DNA of 64,000 bases from Owenia fusiformis (GCA_903813345.2 CAIIXF020000010.1:6131169-6195168), one strand, 5' to 3'; counted from the stretch's first letter, positions 1-11,440 are shown. Notes: generated by a model from the sequence alone, not told the origin. Numbers and translations: made by a program.

Positions 1-199
1 TTAGTGGTGAGCCCAAACTCCCACAACAATGATATTTGCAGAAAAGCTACTTTACAGTCTCTGCATTATACAGTTTCAATATCTTTTTTTGTGGGAGAAT
101 GGGCTGCTGGTTAAATTTTCAACGAAAGGAAATGAGCACCATGCTAAAACTTGATAACAATATGAACAAAAAATGACAATGTTTTCCAGATTTGCATTG

Positions 200-940
200 G
201 TAAACTTCATACATAGCTTGATTTTTTAATATTTAACAATAGGCAGATCATTTATGTAAGGAATAAATAATAGTGGTTCAAGTACCGAGCCCTGCGGAAC
301 ACCACAATTTAGAGATGACTGTCTAGATTCATTATTGTTAATGGTGAAATATTGTTTACGGTTTTTAAATAGCTTTCAAATCAGGACGTAGCTATTCCTC
401 TGATGTCATAATATTCAAGTTTATGTATCAAAATGTCATGATTAATTGTGTCAAAGGCCTTGGAAAAATCTAGTGTTATGCCATTGCTTGTTTTTCCCAA
501 ATCAGTTGATTTTCGAATTTGTTCAATGAAATATAAAATGGCCATGTAGGTAGAATTGAATTTCTGAAATCCAAATGGATAAGTGAAAATAATTTCAAAA
601 CGTTCTAAAAAACCAATGAGTTTGGCGTGCATGAGCTTTTCTAACAATTTAGAAAATACCGATAAAACTGAAATTTGGTTTATAGTTTGAAGGATTCGTA
701 GTGACACCTTTTGAAATGTAGGTGTTACTTTGGCCAATTTGAGGGCACCTGGGAAAATACCAGATTTAAGAGATAAGTTAAATATATACAAGAGTGGATC
801 AATTAAAAACAGTCTTGCAAACTTAATAAGTGATGGAAGAATCCCATCAGGTCCAGGCGGGGAAGATTTTAGAAGACACATTTCTAATTCAAGCTCAGTT
901 TTTGAGATCTTTTTGAGATAAATAGTTGATCGAACGTTTT
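200..940 (-). pseudogene. LINE reverse transcriptase fragment, broken
   Basis: This is a non-LTR retrotransposon reverse transcriptase relic. Read on the minus strand, an open frame from about 930 down to 381 shows SSPPGPDGILPSLI, then DFSKAFDTINHDIL (the first catalytic Asp region) and KLEYYDIRG, all typical of LINE RT domains. A TGA then falls where a Trp is usual, followed by FESYL. About one base is missing near 345-360, after which the next frame gives NCGVPQGSVL at about 295, the motif that normally follows. The FADD box expected just after INDLP (about 240) is not recognisable, so the element is dead and truncated. No endonuclease domain is visible. The clade could be CR1/Jockey-like, but I cannot fix it. 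The RT identity is secure. Confidence 0.9.
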
Positions 941-1036
941 TTGGATTTGGGAATCTCCTTAGCTAGATTTTTACAATATTGATAAATTTTTTTTTTTATC
1001 AAATCCATTAGAAATGATTTCATGATCTGTTGTTTC

Positions 1037-1425
1037 CTATCCATTTATGACCAAAAATGAGCTAAAAACCTGATTTTCCTCAATAAAAGTTGTCGCCATT
1101 TTAAATGTTTGTGACTTGTTTTGCTGAAACTTGAAGGCATTATTGATAAAGCATAAATTAAGGTACCTGTAAAATTTGAAGCAAATTGGTGAAGAGCTGA
1201 GAACCTGATTTTTGCGCAATAAAAATTGCCGCTATTTTGAAACAAGGTGAGCTTTTGAGACACCACTTATGGAACCTTATGTAGACACATTTTAATTGTA
1301 AAATTTTCCAATTGTCTTAGAGGATTTCGAATAGCTTCCAATATGTTGACAGACGGTCAGACGGACGGACAGACAAGTGGTTGATAACAATAGCTCACCC
1401 ATATGAGCTAAAAACTTGAAAAAGG
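1037..1425. repeat. Dispersed repeat with GACAGACGG-type tail
   Basis: Two related blocks lie in tandem. Each has 'gaacctgatttt..gc/cc-caataaaa-ttg(t)cgcc/gc-atttt' (near 1066 and 1202). They are followed by a short tract rich in GACAGACGG/GACGGACAG (1350-1375) and the phrase GATAACAATAGCTCACC. This arrangement resembles non-autonomous transposon or LINE-derived repeats of invertebrates. No coding content is seen. The two short minus-strand frames here overlap each other and look random. Confidence 0.5.
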
Positions 1426-1440
1426 CAGTAGGGGTACTGT

Positions 1441-1584
1441 TATGCCTTGGTCACATTTGCTCCGATTTTCACTACGGCGCCCGGCCGATTGAATATCTTG
1501 TTCAAAATTGAATACATATTGAACAAAACACTCAATCGGCCGGGTGCCGGCCGATGGATTGGAGCATATGTGACCCAGACATTA
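1441..1584 (+). mobile_element. CGGCCGG foldback MITE, copy 1
   Basis: A ~145-bp element. The left end reads TGCCTTGGTCACATTTGCTC and the right end is its approximate reverse complement (GAGCATATGTGACCCAGACA). Internally, CGGCGCCCGGCCGATTGA pairs with TCAATCGGCCGGGTGCCGG, so the whole unit can fold into one hairpin around an AT-rich centre. It has no coding capacity. Copies 2 (1623-1769) and 3 (52669-52812) are close relatives. The flanks read TTA and TTA/TAA, so a short T/A-rich target duplication is likely. Confidence 0.75.
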
Positions 1585-1622
1585 CATATATGACTGCTAT
1601 ATGTGACAGTGGAAAATTAATG

Positions 1623-1769
1623 TAATGCCTGGGTCACATTTGCTCCGATCCATCGGCCGGCGGCCGGCCGATTGAGTGTTTTGCTCAATATTGTATTCAA
1701 TTTTGAACAAAATACTCAATCGGCCGGGCGCCGTAGTGAAAATCGGAGCAAATGTGACCAAGACATTAA
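1623..1769 (-). mobile_element. CGGCCGG foldback MITE, copy 2 (inverted)
   Basis: Same family as the element at 1441-1584, in opposite orientation and only about 40 bp away. Ends are AATGCCTGGGTCACATTTGC and the complementary GCAAATGTGACCAAGACATT. The high-GC core (CGGCCGGCGGCCGGCCG near 1652) stands out against the AT-rich surroundings. The head-to-head pair makes a ~330-bp inverted repeat. Confidence 0.75.
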
Positions 1770-1779
1770 CTGTCGCCGC

Positions 1780-2215
1780 AGAAAAATAGCTTTATTAACC
1801 CCAGTTAGGCAGCAACATAATATAATCATCTGTATTTTATGCATTTGCAACAAAGAAAGGTGCATTATTTTTTCTATTGTTTTTAAGGAATTGGCACTTG
1901 GAAAGCTATCCAAAATATCAATGATACAAAAAAGACGACTTACTGTCACATGCAGTGTACTACAGCTGATCTAATTACACCCAATTCATTCATTCAATTG
2001 TTGAATAGGAAACAAAAAAGAAATCAAATTTAAAACTGTACCGGCCTGTTCCATGACGTGTGTAAAAGCTGACCTAATTACACCCACTCCTCAACACACT
2101 CACCTCATAGTCAATACAAATTTCCTGAAATTGGATCACGTGCCATTTACATTTCATAAGAGTAAGTGTAGGGTTTAAGTTAGATAAACCATTCGTACTG
2201 GGTCTTAGGAGAACT
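1780..2215 (-). repeat. Dispersed repeat R1, copy interrupted by a MULE-like element
   Basis: This block matches, in reverse orientation, 49480-50095 and 52860-53225. Shared landmarks are 'agctgatctaattacaccca', 'gccatttac' and 'gtgtagggtttaag', plus the segment 'cacttggaaagctatcc' related to the 'gatagcttgccaagtg' block at 49970. No coding potential is apparent. The copy ends where the TIR element at 2225-4314 is inserted. Confidence 0.6.
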
Positions 2216-2432
2216 ATTTTTATAGGCTTTGTATAAAAAACCTCCTACCCACGTACCCTCGTACCCACGTACGTGGGTCCTGACCCAGTCTTTAAAGAGT
2301 TAAATTTTTAAATGTTTAAAACATTATTCAATCTCAGTTTATCCTGAATTATAGATGAATTTATGCATCCATATGCCTTTATTTATAGGTCTGACATCTC
2401 TCTAGTAAAATAAAATAAAGCCGAAATTGACC

Positions 2433-2942
2433 TTTTGCGATCAGAATTCTGGAATTTTGTTTATGGATACTGTTGTCATGTATTTCGTCTTATTGGTGTG
2501 ACGTCATGTACAAATGATATTAGACATGATGGAATCACGAAATGGCGGACACTTGGCAGTTTTGAGCTAAAAATATTGTCGTTTCTTTTATGAAAACCAT
2601 GGGTCGGATATTTACCAGGTATGCCGATTTGACTAGATCATGATTATTTCTATATATGTGCGAAGTTTGGGTGAAATTCATACTAAACATCGATGCCTAT
2701 AAGCGCCCCCCGTATTTGTCAAAATCGGGGGGCGCTTAACCGCTATCTAAATCATGTCAGTAAGATCTTAGCCTTGGTATGTGCTTAGCATGGATGTTGA
2801 TTTAGTCTAATCGAACGTTTTCATGAAAAATAAATCAATAAAGCACGAAATATGGAAGATAATCTCTCAAAATCAAACATCTAGAGCTGGGTGGCATAAT
2901 TGTGACGTCACTACAAGATAGAATCCATTCGGTGATCGCAAA
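2433..2942. mobile_element. Nested ~510-bp insertion in the left MULE arm
   Basis: The left inverted-repeat arm is interrupted here relative to the right arm: similarity stops after AAATAAAGCCGAAATTG and resumes at CAATTGCATAAATGTTC. The extra segment starts with TTTGCGATCA and ends with TGATCGCAAA, a 10-bp perfect inverted repeat. AATTG occurs on both sides and may mark the target duplication, although it is not directly adjacent. No coding region is seen. It includes the hairpin-like AAGCGCCCCCCG...CGGGGGGCGCTTA at 2700-2740. Confidence 0.55.
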
Positions 2943-3845
2943 TCATCAATTGCATAAATGTTCACTATTTTTGAGCTATTTGATTTATGTTTTTTATTTG
3001 TCGAAATGTTTTTTGTTGATCGGGCAGTCTTACCTGTATAACACATCAGTGCTGATTAGCAATCTCCTAGCCTTCGTTCAGTGCAATCCGTGCCTCCTGT
3101 TACCTCATGCAGATTGTAAATGTCCCGGGAAGTTTACCCTTGTCCAAAAGTTGACATCTTTTTAAAAATATATTTCTTAGAGTTTCCAACCAATTAAATT
3201 CACCACATTTTATTAGATGTTTATTTCAAATGTTATTAGAATTCATTCTTACGAATATTATACGTTATTAACGTATGTTAGTCAAAGATTTGGTGTCGTT
3301 GTCGTCCATTGTATTCACGTTTTACGCGCAAAAAGCTAGAAACTACAAAGCTGAACTTTTATCATTCAAACCAGTTTTACATCAAATCATTGTCAAAATA
3401 AAACTCTACTCTTCATATTACCTAATTATGGATCAAACGGCCATGAATAATGTCGAAGTTTACAAAACCAAACTTACACTCCCCTGCATAAGTTTGGCAA
3501 CTCTAACTTTTAATTCCATCTAAATGATTCACTGAACTAGTGCGCACAATTATCCTTAAATTGTGCCAAAAATTACATAAAATGTTAAAAACGAATATAG
3601 CGAATCCTTCTACTTTTCAAATATTTCGTTATTGCGCCACGGTTAAACAGAAATGCACCCTTTATTATTCCTTGAGATCGTGTGAATTGATCACTCTATC
3701 ACTTTGTATCTCCAATTCTGATGTTAAATTAAATAAAAGACATTAGTCAAATTACACGTATAGTTCAAATCTGTCGTGCAAACAATGAATACTTGTAATA
3801 TCGTTTGAAAGAATAAAAAGTATATGTGATAAAAATCGAAACTAC

Positions 3846-3990
3846 AGGGTGTTAAAAAACAGGACCGATGAAAAGTTGAATAACTTCGTCAATCCAGAAT
3901 CATTCAGGTCATTCAATGTGAATTTTGTTGTGAAAGTTTGACCATATTCTGCTCATGGAGTCAAAAACTACAGCACTTTACAACACATGC
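3846..3990 (+). mobile_element. Solo mariner-type terminal repeat
   Basis: The sequence TACAGGGTGTTAAAAAACAG, followed by a T/A-rich sub-terminal stretch, has the form of a Tc1/mariner left end (TA, then CAGGGTG...). No matching opposite end was found in the window, so this is a fragment. It lies within the core of the 2225-4314 element. Confidence 0.4.
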
Positions 3991-4323
3991 CCCATGTGGC
4001 CAATTTGCGCCAAGCAATAGATTGGTTGTACACTGTAAGACTGCCCGATCAACAAAAAATCGCTTCGATATATCAAAAACAACACTCAAATAGCTCAAAT
4101 GAACATTATGCAATGCCGGCTTTATTTTATGACGAGACAGATGTCCGATCTAGAAATAAAGGCATATGGGTACATAAATTCATCCATAATTAAGCATACA
4201 TTGAGATAGAATAATGTTTAAAAAATGTTAAAGATTTAACTCTTTAAAGACTGGGTCAGGACCCACGTACGTGGGTACGAGGGTACGTGGGTAGGAGGTT
4301 TTTTATACAAAGCCATTTTTATA

Positions 4324-4640
4324 TTGACTATGAGGCAAGTGTCTTACTATCCTTGGAAATACATCTGATAAATCAGAATGCCACAAAGGTAGCAACACAA
4401 TAGAATGAGCAGTAGTCTATTTTAGAGAATGTACAGTTGTAACAAAAGAAGAGTACATTCTTTTTCTCTTGTTTTTTAAGAATGAACACTTGGCAAGCTA
4501 TCAAAAACATTGTGACACTAAAAAAGAATAATAGTTTTTGATAATTTTTATCATTTAAAAACAACAATATATAAATGTACATATATTCTTCTTTTGTACA
4601 TTCTTTAGAATAAAACAATTTATTATTTTGTGTTGCTACT
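4324..4640. repeat. R1-related block with foldback arms
   Basis: GGTAGCAACACAATAG at 4387 and TTTTGTGTTGCTAC near 4625 form facing arms. Between them are GAATGTAC and GTACATTC blocks and 'cacttggcaagctatcaaaa', which is shared with the R1 copies at 1890 and 49970. It directly abuts the right target duplication of the MULE-like element, so it is probably the other half of the interrupted repeat. The short minus-strand frame here (4373-4762) lies entirely in repeat DNA. Confidence 0.5.
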
Positions 4641-4994
4641 TGCCGTATTGAGTTAAGCTGACTAAACAAATTCCCCCCATGATATCCATGTCCATACCTA
4701 TGTCTACATTGTACCTGGCCTGTTACATGCCGTGCACTGATGCTAAACTGATAACATCCCACTCGCTTATATGTATCTTAACTTTTGGCTGTTGGCTACC
4801 AGAATTACCTTGTATTTTATGGCCAACTATAATATATGAATGGAATAGTGGCAGGTACTATTCATATTTAAATGAGTTGCCAATAAAAGAGTATGTTAAT
4901 CCGGTAGCCGACAGGCGTTAGTTGTATTCGCGAACACAAGATAAGCTAAATAGGACCATCGACTATTTTCCTTTCATAAGAGTCAGTGTGGGGT
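4543..4994 (+). repeat. Imperfect tandem duplication, unit 1
   Basis: The unit runs from 'aattttatcatttaaaaac' to 'cataagagtcagtgtgggg' and is repeated immediately downstream at 5012-5522 with few changes. Compared with unit 2 it lacks about 70 bp after TATATGTATCTTA (near 4780). An 80-codon frame (4679-4921) crosses that junction. It is not kept open in unit 2 and has no recognisable motif, so I do not call it a gene. Confidence 0.85.
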
Positions 4995-5011
4995 AAGTGT
5001 CAGTGTTGATG

Positions 5012-5522
5012 AATTTTATCATTTAAAAACAACAATATATAAATGTACATATACCCCTCTTTTGTAAATTTTTTAGAATAAAACAATTTATTATTTTGTG
5101 TTGCTACTTGCCGTATTGAGTTAAGCTGACTAAACAAATCCCCCCCCATGATATCCATGTCCATACCTATGTCTACATTGTACCTGGCCTGTTACATGCC
5201 GTGCACTGATGCTAAACTGATAACATCCCACTCGCTTATATGTATCTTACATCTAGTTAAATTTTCTCGTTGAATTGTAAAGTCTAAGATTGTATATTCG
5301 CGAATGCAACTTTTGGCTGTCGGCTACCAGAATTACCTTCTATTTTCTGGCCAACTATAATATATGAATGGAATAGTGGCAGGTACTATTCATATTTAAA
5401 TGAGTTGCCAATAAAAGAGTATGTTAATCTGGTAGCAGACAGGCGTTAGTTGCATTCGCGAACACAAGATAAGCTAAATTGGACCATCGACTATTTTCCT
5501 TTCATAAGAGTCAGTGTGGGGT
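5012..5522 (+). repeat. Imperfect tandem duplication, unit 2
   Basis: Second copy of 4543-4994, separated from it by about 17 bp. It contains an extra ~69-bp segment (5249-5317), including ATTGTATATTCGCGAATGCA, that is missing from unit 1. Either unit 1 suffered a deletion or unit 2 an insertion. Confidence 0.85.
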
Positions 5523-5529
5523 TTAAGTT

Positions 5530-8500
5530 CTCCGATTGGTCTATACCTTACACGTGACAGAAAAATAAGAAGGCTGCAAGCTTGAATTGGTGAATATTAT
5601 ACAAATACTTCATACTATTGAGGAATACCTGTTCATCTTTCAATGATTCTAGTAAGGTGTATTCCCCTGGCTTTTCGGGCTTCGGGGAATGCTAAATCAT
5701 TAGAAGCACAACGGGTATTCACTTCATTTTTTAATATAATTATGTCTTGAAGATTTCCTAAAATAATTTCAACAGTTCTGACTTCATCTGTATTTAACTT
5801 TAGCTGGCAATAGTTTTGAAAAGGTGGACGGTTTCCTCATTGGATTCAAGATTTCACCCCATCTATACCTTCGATTTACCTCCGTTAAATAAACCACCAG
5901 CCTGTATTTAATACAATGTATAAATAAACAATTGAAAAATTCTCTTTGTTACGATCCTTAATAAAATCAATTTGGCCTGGAGGAAAATCATGACACATTG
6001 CAAAGAAAGTGACCACTGCAAAGCAGTCATCAATGATATTTTATGATTGCTGGTAGTTTCCAATCAAGTCCGAAATGTCTTAGGATCTGACGAGAGAGAA
6101 ATCCAATAATTTGATTAGCTAGGGGATTTTTGACAACATTGATATACGAGGCGATGTCGACGTTTTGTCAGATTCTGATATGCTATATGAGCATGTGCGT
6201 AGTTCACGAATTACTAAAATTTCATCATCAAAATTGTAATTTGTTTTGACGTCATCTGGATTTCAAGCCAACGGGTTCAACATATTCTGATTAATTCAGG
6301 TAACAGGTATACGACCCCTAGCATCAACCCAAACAAGCACCGAGACTGCTTAGGTTGATCCGACAATTTTAATTATAAGGAAGTGGAGAAAGATGCTTTA
6401 CTTCTGATAAGTTGCAGGCTTCTTTCTTCTAAGATGCTTATCAATTAATTGTTTAGCTCTACTCCAAAATTGGTTAATAACGACACCAATATGTGTTTTC
6501 TTTCAGGAACACTCTGAAGGAAAGTAACCTTTGAATTTGCCAACTTACACGTGACACTGTTTAACTGGTCTCCACCCGGTTATAGACGTTACAGATGGAC
6601 AAAGTGGGTGAGCAGCTTCCGTAAGAGGATTTTTTATTTCCATCATTTTCACCAAGAATATGCAAGTTAAACCACATCGGACATCTTGAACCTACTCTGT
6701 CAACAAACAAAATTGGAGAGGCGTATTCAATATCTTCATAGTTGTTTAGTCTGATATTTCAATAAAGACAAGCGTGTTGAAATCTTACAGGTATGGGCAC
6801 GGTATCAATCCCACATACCATTTTCATATTTCCCCTTTCTTAGCTCATTTGTAGTACAGTCTGCTACTAGACACTGATCCTAGATGTAACCAGAACTCAT
6901 TGATCAGCAAAGTAATTGCATTAGACGTGTGTCATTTGTCGCACCAAGTCGGATTTCTGATGAATGTAACTATTATGCCGATTCAACAATAACATCAATG
7001 CGCCAATAAATGAAGGCTTAATTTATCGGATTTAACGTCCTACCATAAGTTATCCTTTACAAAATGGGACGGCTGCGCACAGTTCACATCCGCTGGTCTT
7101 GCTTCTAGTAATTATTTTTGAAGCGCACCAATTCAGAAATTCTTTTTTGTCTTGATTTTTGGGTTATACTTTCCATATGAATGCAATGTTTCGTTCATAC
7201 TGACTTTATTTATACGAAGTAATTAATGAGGTTTCTTGGGAATTTGGATAACATCCGAAGTCTTATATGTATATTAGTTTACCGTAAACCGTAAAACGAA
7301 TTGCCATCTTTGATTATCTTTTACCTAATATGAAAAACGCTGTCTGTCGAATCTGTTTGAACTTTCAAAATGTCATATTTTCCATTTGTTTCGACGTTGC
7401 GTCATATTTATTTGGCATAGCGAGCACACGCTGGCCAAAAGTTGATGCAATCAAAATACTCCGGAGATATCGAGATGAAAGCTTTGAGATGTTTAGAATC
7501 CCAAGTGAATTTGAGTCTCAAATATACGATTCACATTTATACCTATAAATGGGACATTAGAGAATCAGCCTCCTTTGGACCAATAAGCTGAGTATATTGC
7601 TTGTGTCATCATCCCTATGAGTATTAATTTATCTCACAGAGTATAAATGAGCTTTTATTATGTGGTCGCCATTACTGAAACACAACGTGAATTCCCTTAT
7701 TAGCATTACGTGAGTCTCTAGCCAATAACGTGGCCTAGACATTGTGACTTGTGGGACACGGTGTACTTAAGAAAAAGTTTGAGTTTGAGAAAAAACTTGA
7801 AATGCTATTTCATAAATCGTTGTGACTCTTGTGAAAATAGTTCATTATTTGAAATTATCGAAACAAACGCTCTTTGAGATATTGCAAGCTTTCGTTTAAA
7901 ATTAAAATAAAATCAAGTGGTCTTTTAAAGTATCCATATGCGAAAAACAAGACAGTCGTTTTCAACGAAAGAATCCTTCCTTTCAAGTTTAAGCAAAGAC
8001 AGATAATCTCAAATTCAGAAAATTACATTTTAAACTGTTTGGATGATTTTATGCAGTTGAAAATATTTTATTATACATATTTAGAATTGTTTTTCCTCAA
8101 TTTTAGGGCTACTTTTTGATTGTATAACATACATGTATAGCGTCTATGGGGAATCTCTTCGACCAAACACCTTTTTAAACCTCATTTCTAGATGTAATAC
8201 ATGTACTTTATAGATTTCAAAAATGATATCCCTTTGACTGAATTTTGAATTTTCAATGACGTAAAGATTACTTCTTGCATCAAGTCTATTAACTGTAGCT
8301 TAACATGAAATATTCCTACTCAAGCGCTATTAAAATTAATGAGAAATATAATAATATATAATAATTTGACCTGACAGTCATACTGGGAAAATCAAGTGGC
8401 CCTTTGTCATTTGCAATACGACGTGGAGAATGCGAGAGAGAAAGTGAACAGGGTAAAACCATATCGTGCTTCTTGTTAAATTTACTGTGACTGTATTGTC

Positions 8501-9240
8501 ATAATTGTTTAACCCTAGCAGTTGATAATTTTACGAATAATCCATATCAAATTTTCCACGAGAGCGCTTCGCTACAGCTTCAGCTACATAGTTAGCTTGA
8601 TTCGAGTGACAGGCTATCCCAACGTAATTGTATTACAGTCTCTAAATGTTATTTTCAACATCATTACGTTTTCTTATTCATCTCATACAAAATAGTCCAA
8701 GACATGCGGAAGGTATAGACCAGAATTTGTAGACGAGGCCTCAAATAGCACCATTTGTAAAACAGGTCCGCTAACCTTTTAGAACGGAGGTTAAGTTACG
8801 TGTTTTTAAGAAAAAAGTACGTGAGCGTGTAATACCCCCGGGGATTACTGTTGCGCTCTCAATTCACTTTTCCCGCAGGGACCTAATTACAATTATTTTC
8901 CGTATACCTTTATACTCAATCGGCCCTTGGCTATGATTTTACACGTTCACCGTCCACATTTTGAAAAAGCTTCTATCTTAACCTCCCTAATCTCACATGA
9001 CATCCCCGGAAATATTTTCCATTCAGGATATAACACATCAACGTTTTTAGCAAATCTAGATCTCTCACGCCTATGACTTCTATTTTAACAATAAGGCTCC
9101 TACACAATCAATTAGACGGGATTTTAACAAAATTCCTGACACGAGGGTCGAAGAGACTTCTCTACCTTTCTAGAAATGGTCATTAAAGTAAGGTGGAACA
9201 TATCGACTGGAAAGACGACGTCAGTTTCTCTATCGACGTC
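5530..9240. other. No gene recognised; single-copy-looking DNA
   Basis: No convincing exon, RNA gene or terminal-repeat element was seen. Short palindromic GC clusters stand out: CCCCTGG...TCGGGG at 5665-5690 and TACCCCCGGGGATTA near 8831. Short open frames at 7330-7548 and 7874-8119 have no recognisable motif. Confidence 0.5.
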
Positions 9241-9246
9241 CAAGTA

Positions 9247-10215
9247 CAAGGGTGACCCAAAAAAAATGCAACCCTCCATTTCGTCAATATTTTTCTTAAA
9301 TGGAGGTAAATTGCTCTGAGATTTGGCACACAAGGACTTCATTCTATGTGGGATCCTTTGGCAAAGTTTTAATAATCATAGTCTTATATTGATAGAGTTA
9401 TAGTTGTTTCAAAATATGCTCCAGATATCGTCAATTTTGCTGAAACCAACTTGCAATGTTCAAGGAAAACTGTTCATAACACGTATGCATTCTTCCCCAT
9501 GGGTATGGCTCAAATTTTTGCAGCCATTGCTTATTGGAGTTCTGCAATTGCAGTAGGGTTATTTTCATACACATTAACCTTTAAATAACCCCGTATATTG
9601 AAGTCAGCAGATGCATTGAGAACAAGTCTGTGGGATGACCATGGGTCCTCCGTCCTAGGAGAGATAATCTTCTCACAGAAATGACTAGTGAGCCAGGCTA
9701 TGCTATCATTAGAAGTGTGAAGAGTAGCTCCATCCTTCTAGAACCACTGTTCTTGTCTATTGAAGCCTCTGTGTCACTCTAAAACTGCCTGAGAACGCCA
9801 ATATTGCGCTGTGTGTTAACAGTAACAGTGTTGCCATTATCAACCTCAAACCAAAAGGGGCTGATGAGTTCATGTTTGGAAATTGGCAGACCAAGCTGTG
9901 CATTTAACAGAATGTAGGGGCCTGTGAAGCACTTTATTTGGAATTTGTGATCCCAGAACACATTATTCCTTGAGTTTACATGTTTAGAAAGAAGGGAATG
10001 TGACTCATCCGAAAACCTTACATTGGAAATGGACGACATTTGGAGCATATTTTGGAACGACCATAACTCTATCAATATAATACTATGATTATTGAAACTT
10101 TGCGAGAGGATCCTACATTGAATGAAGTCCTTGTGTGCCAAATTTCAGAGCAATTTACCTCCATTTAAGAAAAATATTCGAGAAATGGAGGGTTGCATTT
10201 TTTTGGGTCACCCTG
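9247..10215 (-). mobile_element. Tc1/mariner-type element, DD41D-like, dead
   Basis: A 969-bp element flanked by TA on both sides. Its left end reads CAAGGGTGACCC and its right end GGGTCACCCTG. Terminal inverted similarity extends roughly 200 bp, with the phrases AAATGGAGGTAAATTGCTCT (9298) and its complement at about 10147. The minus strand carries a decayed transposase, annotated separately. TA duplication, TIRs and transposase together place it in the Tc1/mariner superfamily. At under 1 kb it is shorter than an intact element (commonly 1.3 kb or more), so the N-terminal DNA-binding part appears to be missing. Confidence 0.88.
9440..10050 (-). pseudogene. Mariner-type transposase fossil (catalytic domain)
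   Basis: This is the catalytic part of a DDE/D transposase, which would cut and rejoin element ends at TA sites. On the minus strand, NVRFSDESHSLL (first Asp, near 10008) is followed by FWFEVDNGNTVTVN. Beyond a stop at 9779 comes an in-frame amber in QWF*KDGATLHTS (second Asp region, near 9723), then WLTSHFCEKIIS, and a degenerate SHRLVLNASADF where families usually have SPDLNPxDF. About 41-42 residues separate the second and third acidic positions, which suggests the DD41D group. The further segment VYENNPTAIAELQ (near 9565) matches the usual C-terminal part. Several stops and a degraded third motif make it non-functional. The N-terminal helix-turn-helix is absent. Confidence 0.85.
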
Positions 10216-10219
10216 TACA

Positions 10220-11440
10220 AATAATAGCATGAGTCGATGTCCATCTGCTTTAACAAACACGTGCAACTAGTGCCAAAGCCACCTTATAATTTTGTAATAT
10301 AAACAAGGTGTAAGAAGAATATACTGCGTAGTACTAGTCATTGATGCTTGAACACCCTAGTGTAATTCGATAATATCCATACACTAAGATAAAACAGTTT
10401 GATCCAATAAGATAAAATAAATGAGACACAAATGTTTAATCGGGGTTAATTGTTAAAATCAGTCTCATAGATGCTAAAAACGAAAACTGTCCCATATACC
10501 AACTGATCAACGGTGTAGAAATCCAATACGGTCGAATTTAAGCCAGAGTTAAAAACTTTCAGCTAGCTAGATTTAAAAACATAGCTATATGAGCTGGTCC
10601 ATCAATTTGGACATGAGGTATTTTAACACATATCTATATCTGTCTAAGACCCCGTCTAAGATTATGTTCCAAATTCTATAATCGACTCGGATATCCAGTA
10701 TTTTACTTGGGAACTATATATTTTATGTCTACTGACTTCGTTATTAAAGCGTTTCACAAATCATAAATTAGAAACGTGTAACGAGAAATTCCACATTCTG
10801 TCAGCGAATGTCAGTGAACATGGCAATATACACTAATGAAGACTAATTGACGGAGTCATAAGTTCAATAATATAATGAATCCGATTGATTAATCAAGTCC
10901 GTAGAGGTTACTACAAATAGACACGACATAGATGTTTTGGGCAAATGTCCCGTGGTGAACTCTGGATGTGTCTTTACCCTCCAAGATGGTCATGAAAGGG
11001 CAACTGAAACCTGGTCAATCAAGATACTCAGAAAGAAGATAGACATTTTTAACGAGTGGCTTTCTTCCATCGTGTCCACTCGGCTCCCGTCAGAACGTGA
11101 TGAAGACCGAGTGCGTTACGCTTGGTCAGAGTATCTTATCAATAGTTCGAATGGAATATTTTCCCCATATAAGCAAAATGTTATTACATAATCGTTAATC
11201 CAATAAATATAGATTTGAAAATAACACTGTCTACAGGTACTGTGCTGATGGTCAACTAATCAACGCCCATTGATTGATGGACAATAATTCTAATGAGGTT
11301 CTCTACTGGTATTCGAGGTATTCGTTCTGATGGAAGTGAAATAATTAGAACCATTTACTCTATACCAATATTGTGTCTATAATTAGGGATAACGACATCA
11401 CATTTGACATTGACTCTTGAATCTTGATCTATGTAAGTAT
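10220..11440. other. No gene recognised
   Basis: Nothing convincing was seen. An 84-codon plus-strand frame (10937-11191) opens with a TTG rather than ATG and shows no family motif, no signal peptide and no splice context that I could support. Confidence 0.45.

Larger units (their letters stand above)
2225..4314. mobile_element. Mutator-like (MULE) non-autonomous element, 2.09 kb
   Basis: The ends are inverted copies of each other: GGCTTTGTATAAAAAACCTC at the left and its complement at 4295-4314. The inverted similarity runs inward for about 200 bp and then, after a gap in the left arm, for roughly 100 bp more (the phrase TTGTTGATCGGGCAGTCTTA at 3012 and its complement near 4050). The element is flanked by a perfect 9-bp direct repeat, ATTTTTATA, at 2216-2224 and 4315-4323. 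Long TIRs with 9-bp target duplications are the hallmark of Mutator-like elements, so I assign it there by inference. No transposase is seen in the 1 kb core, so it would depend on a partner in trans. A palindromic motif CCCACGTACGTGGG lies near each end. Confidence 0.8.

Noticed and set aside
4679-4921. 80-codon frame in a tandem unit
   Set aside because: The frame depends on the 69-bp deletion junction, is not open in the second unit and lacks any motif.
10937-11191. 84-codon frame with a mixed, protein-like composition
   Set aside because: It starts at TTG rather than ATG, has no motif, and no neighbouring exon could be connected.
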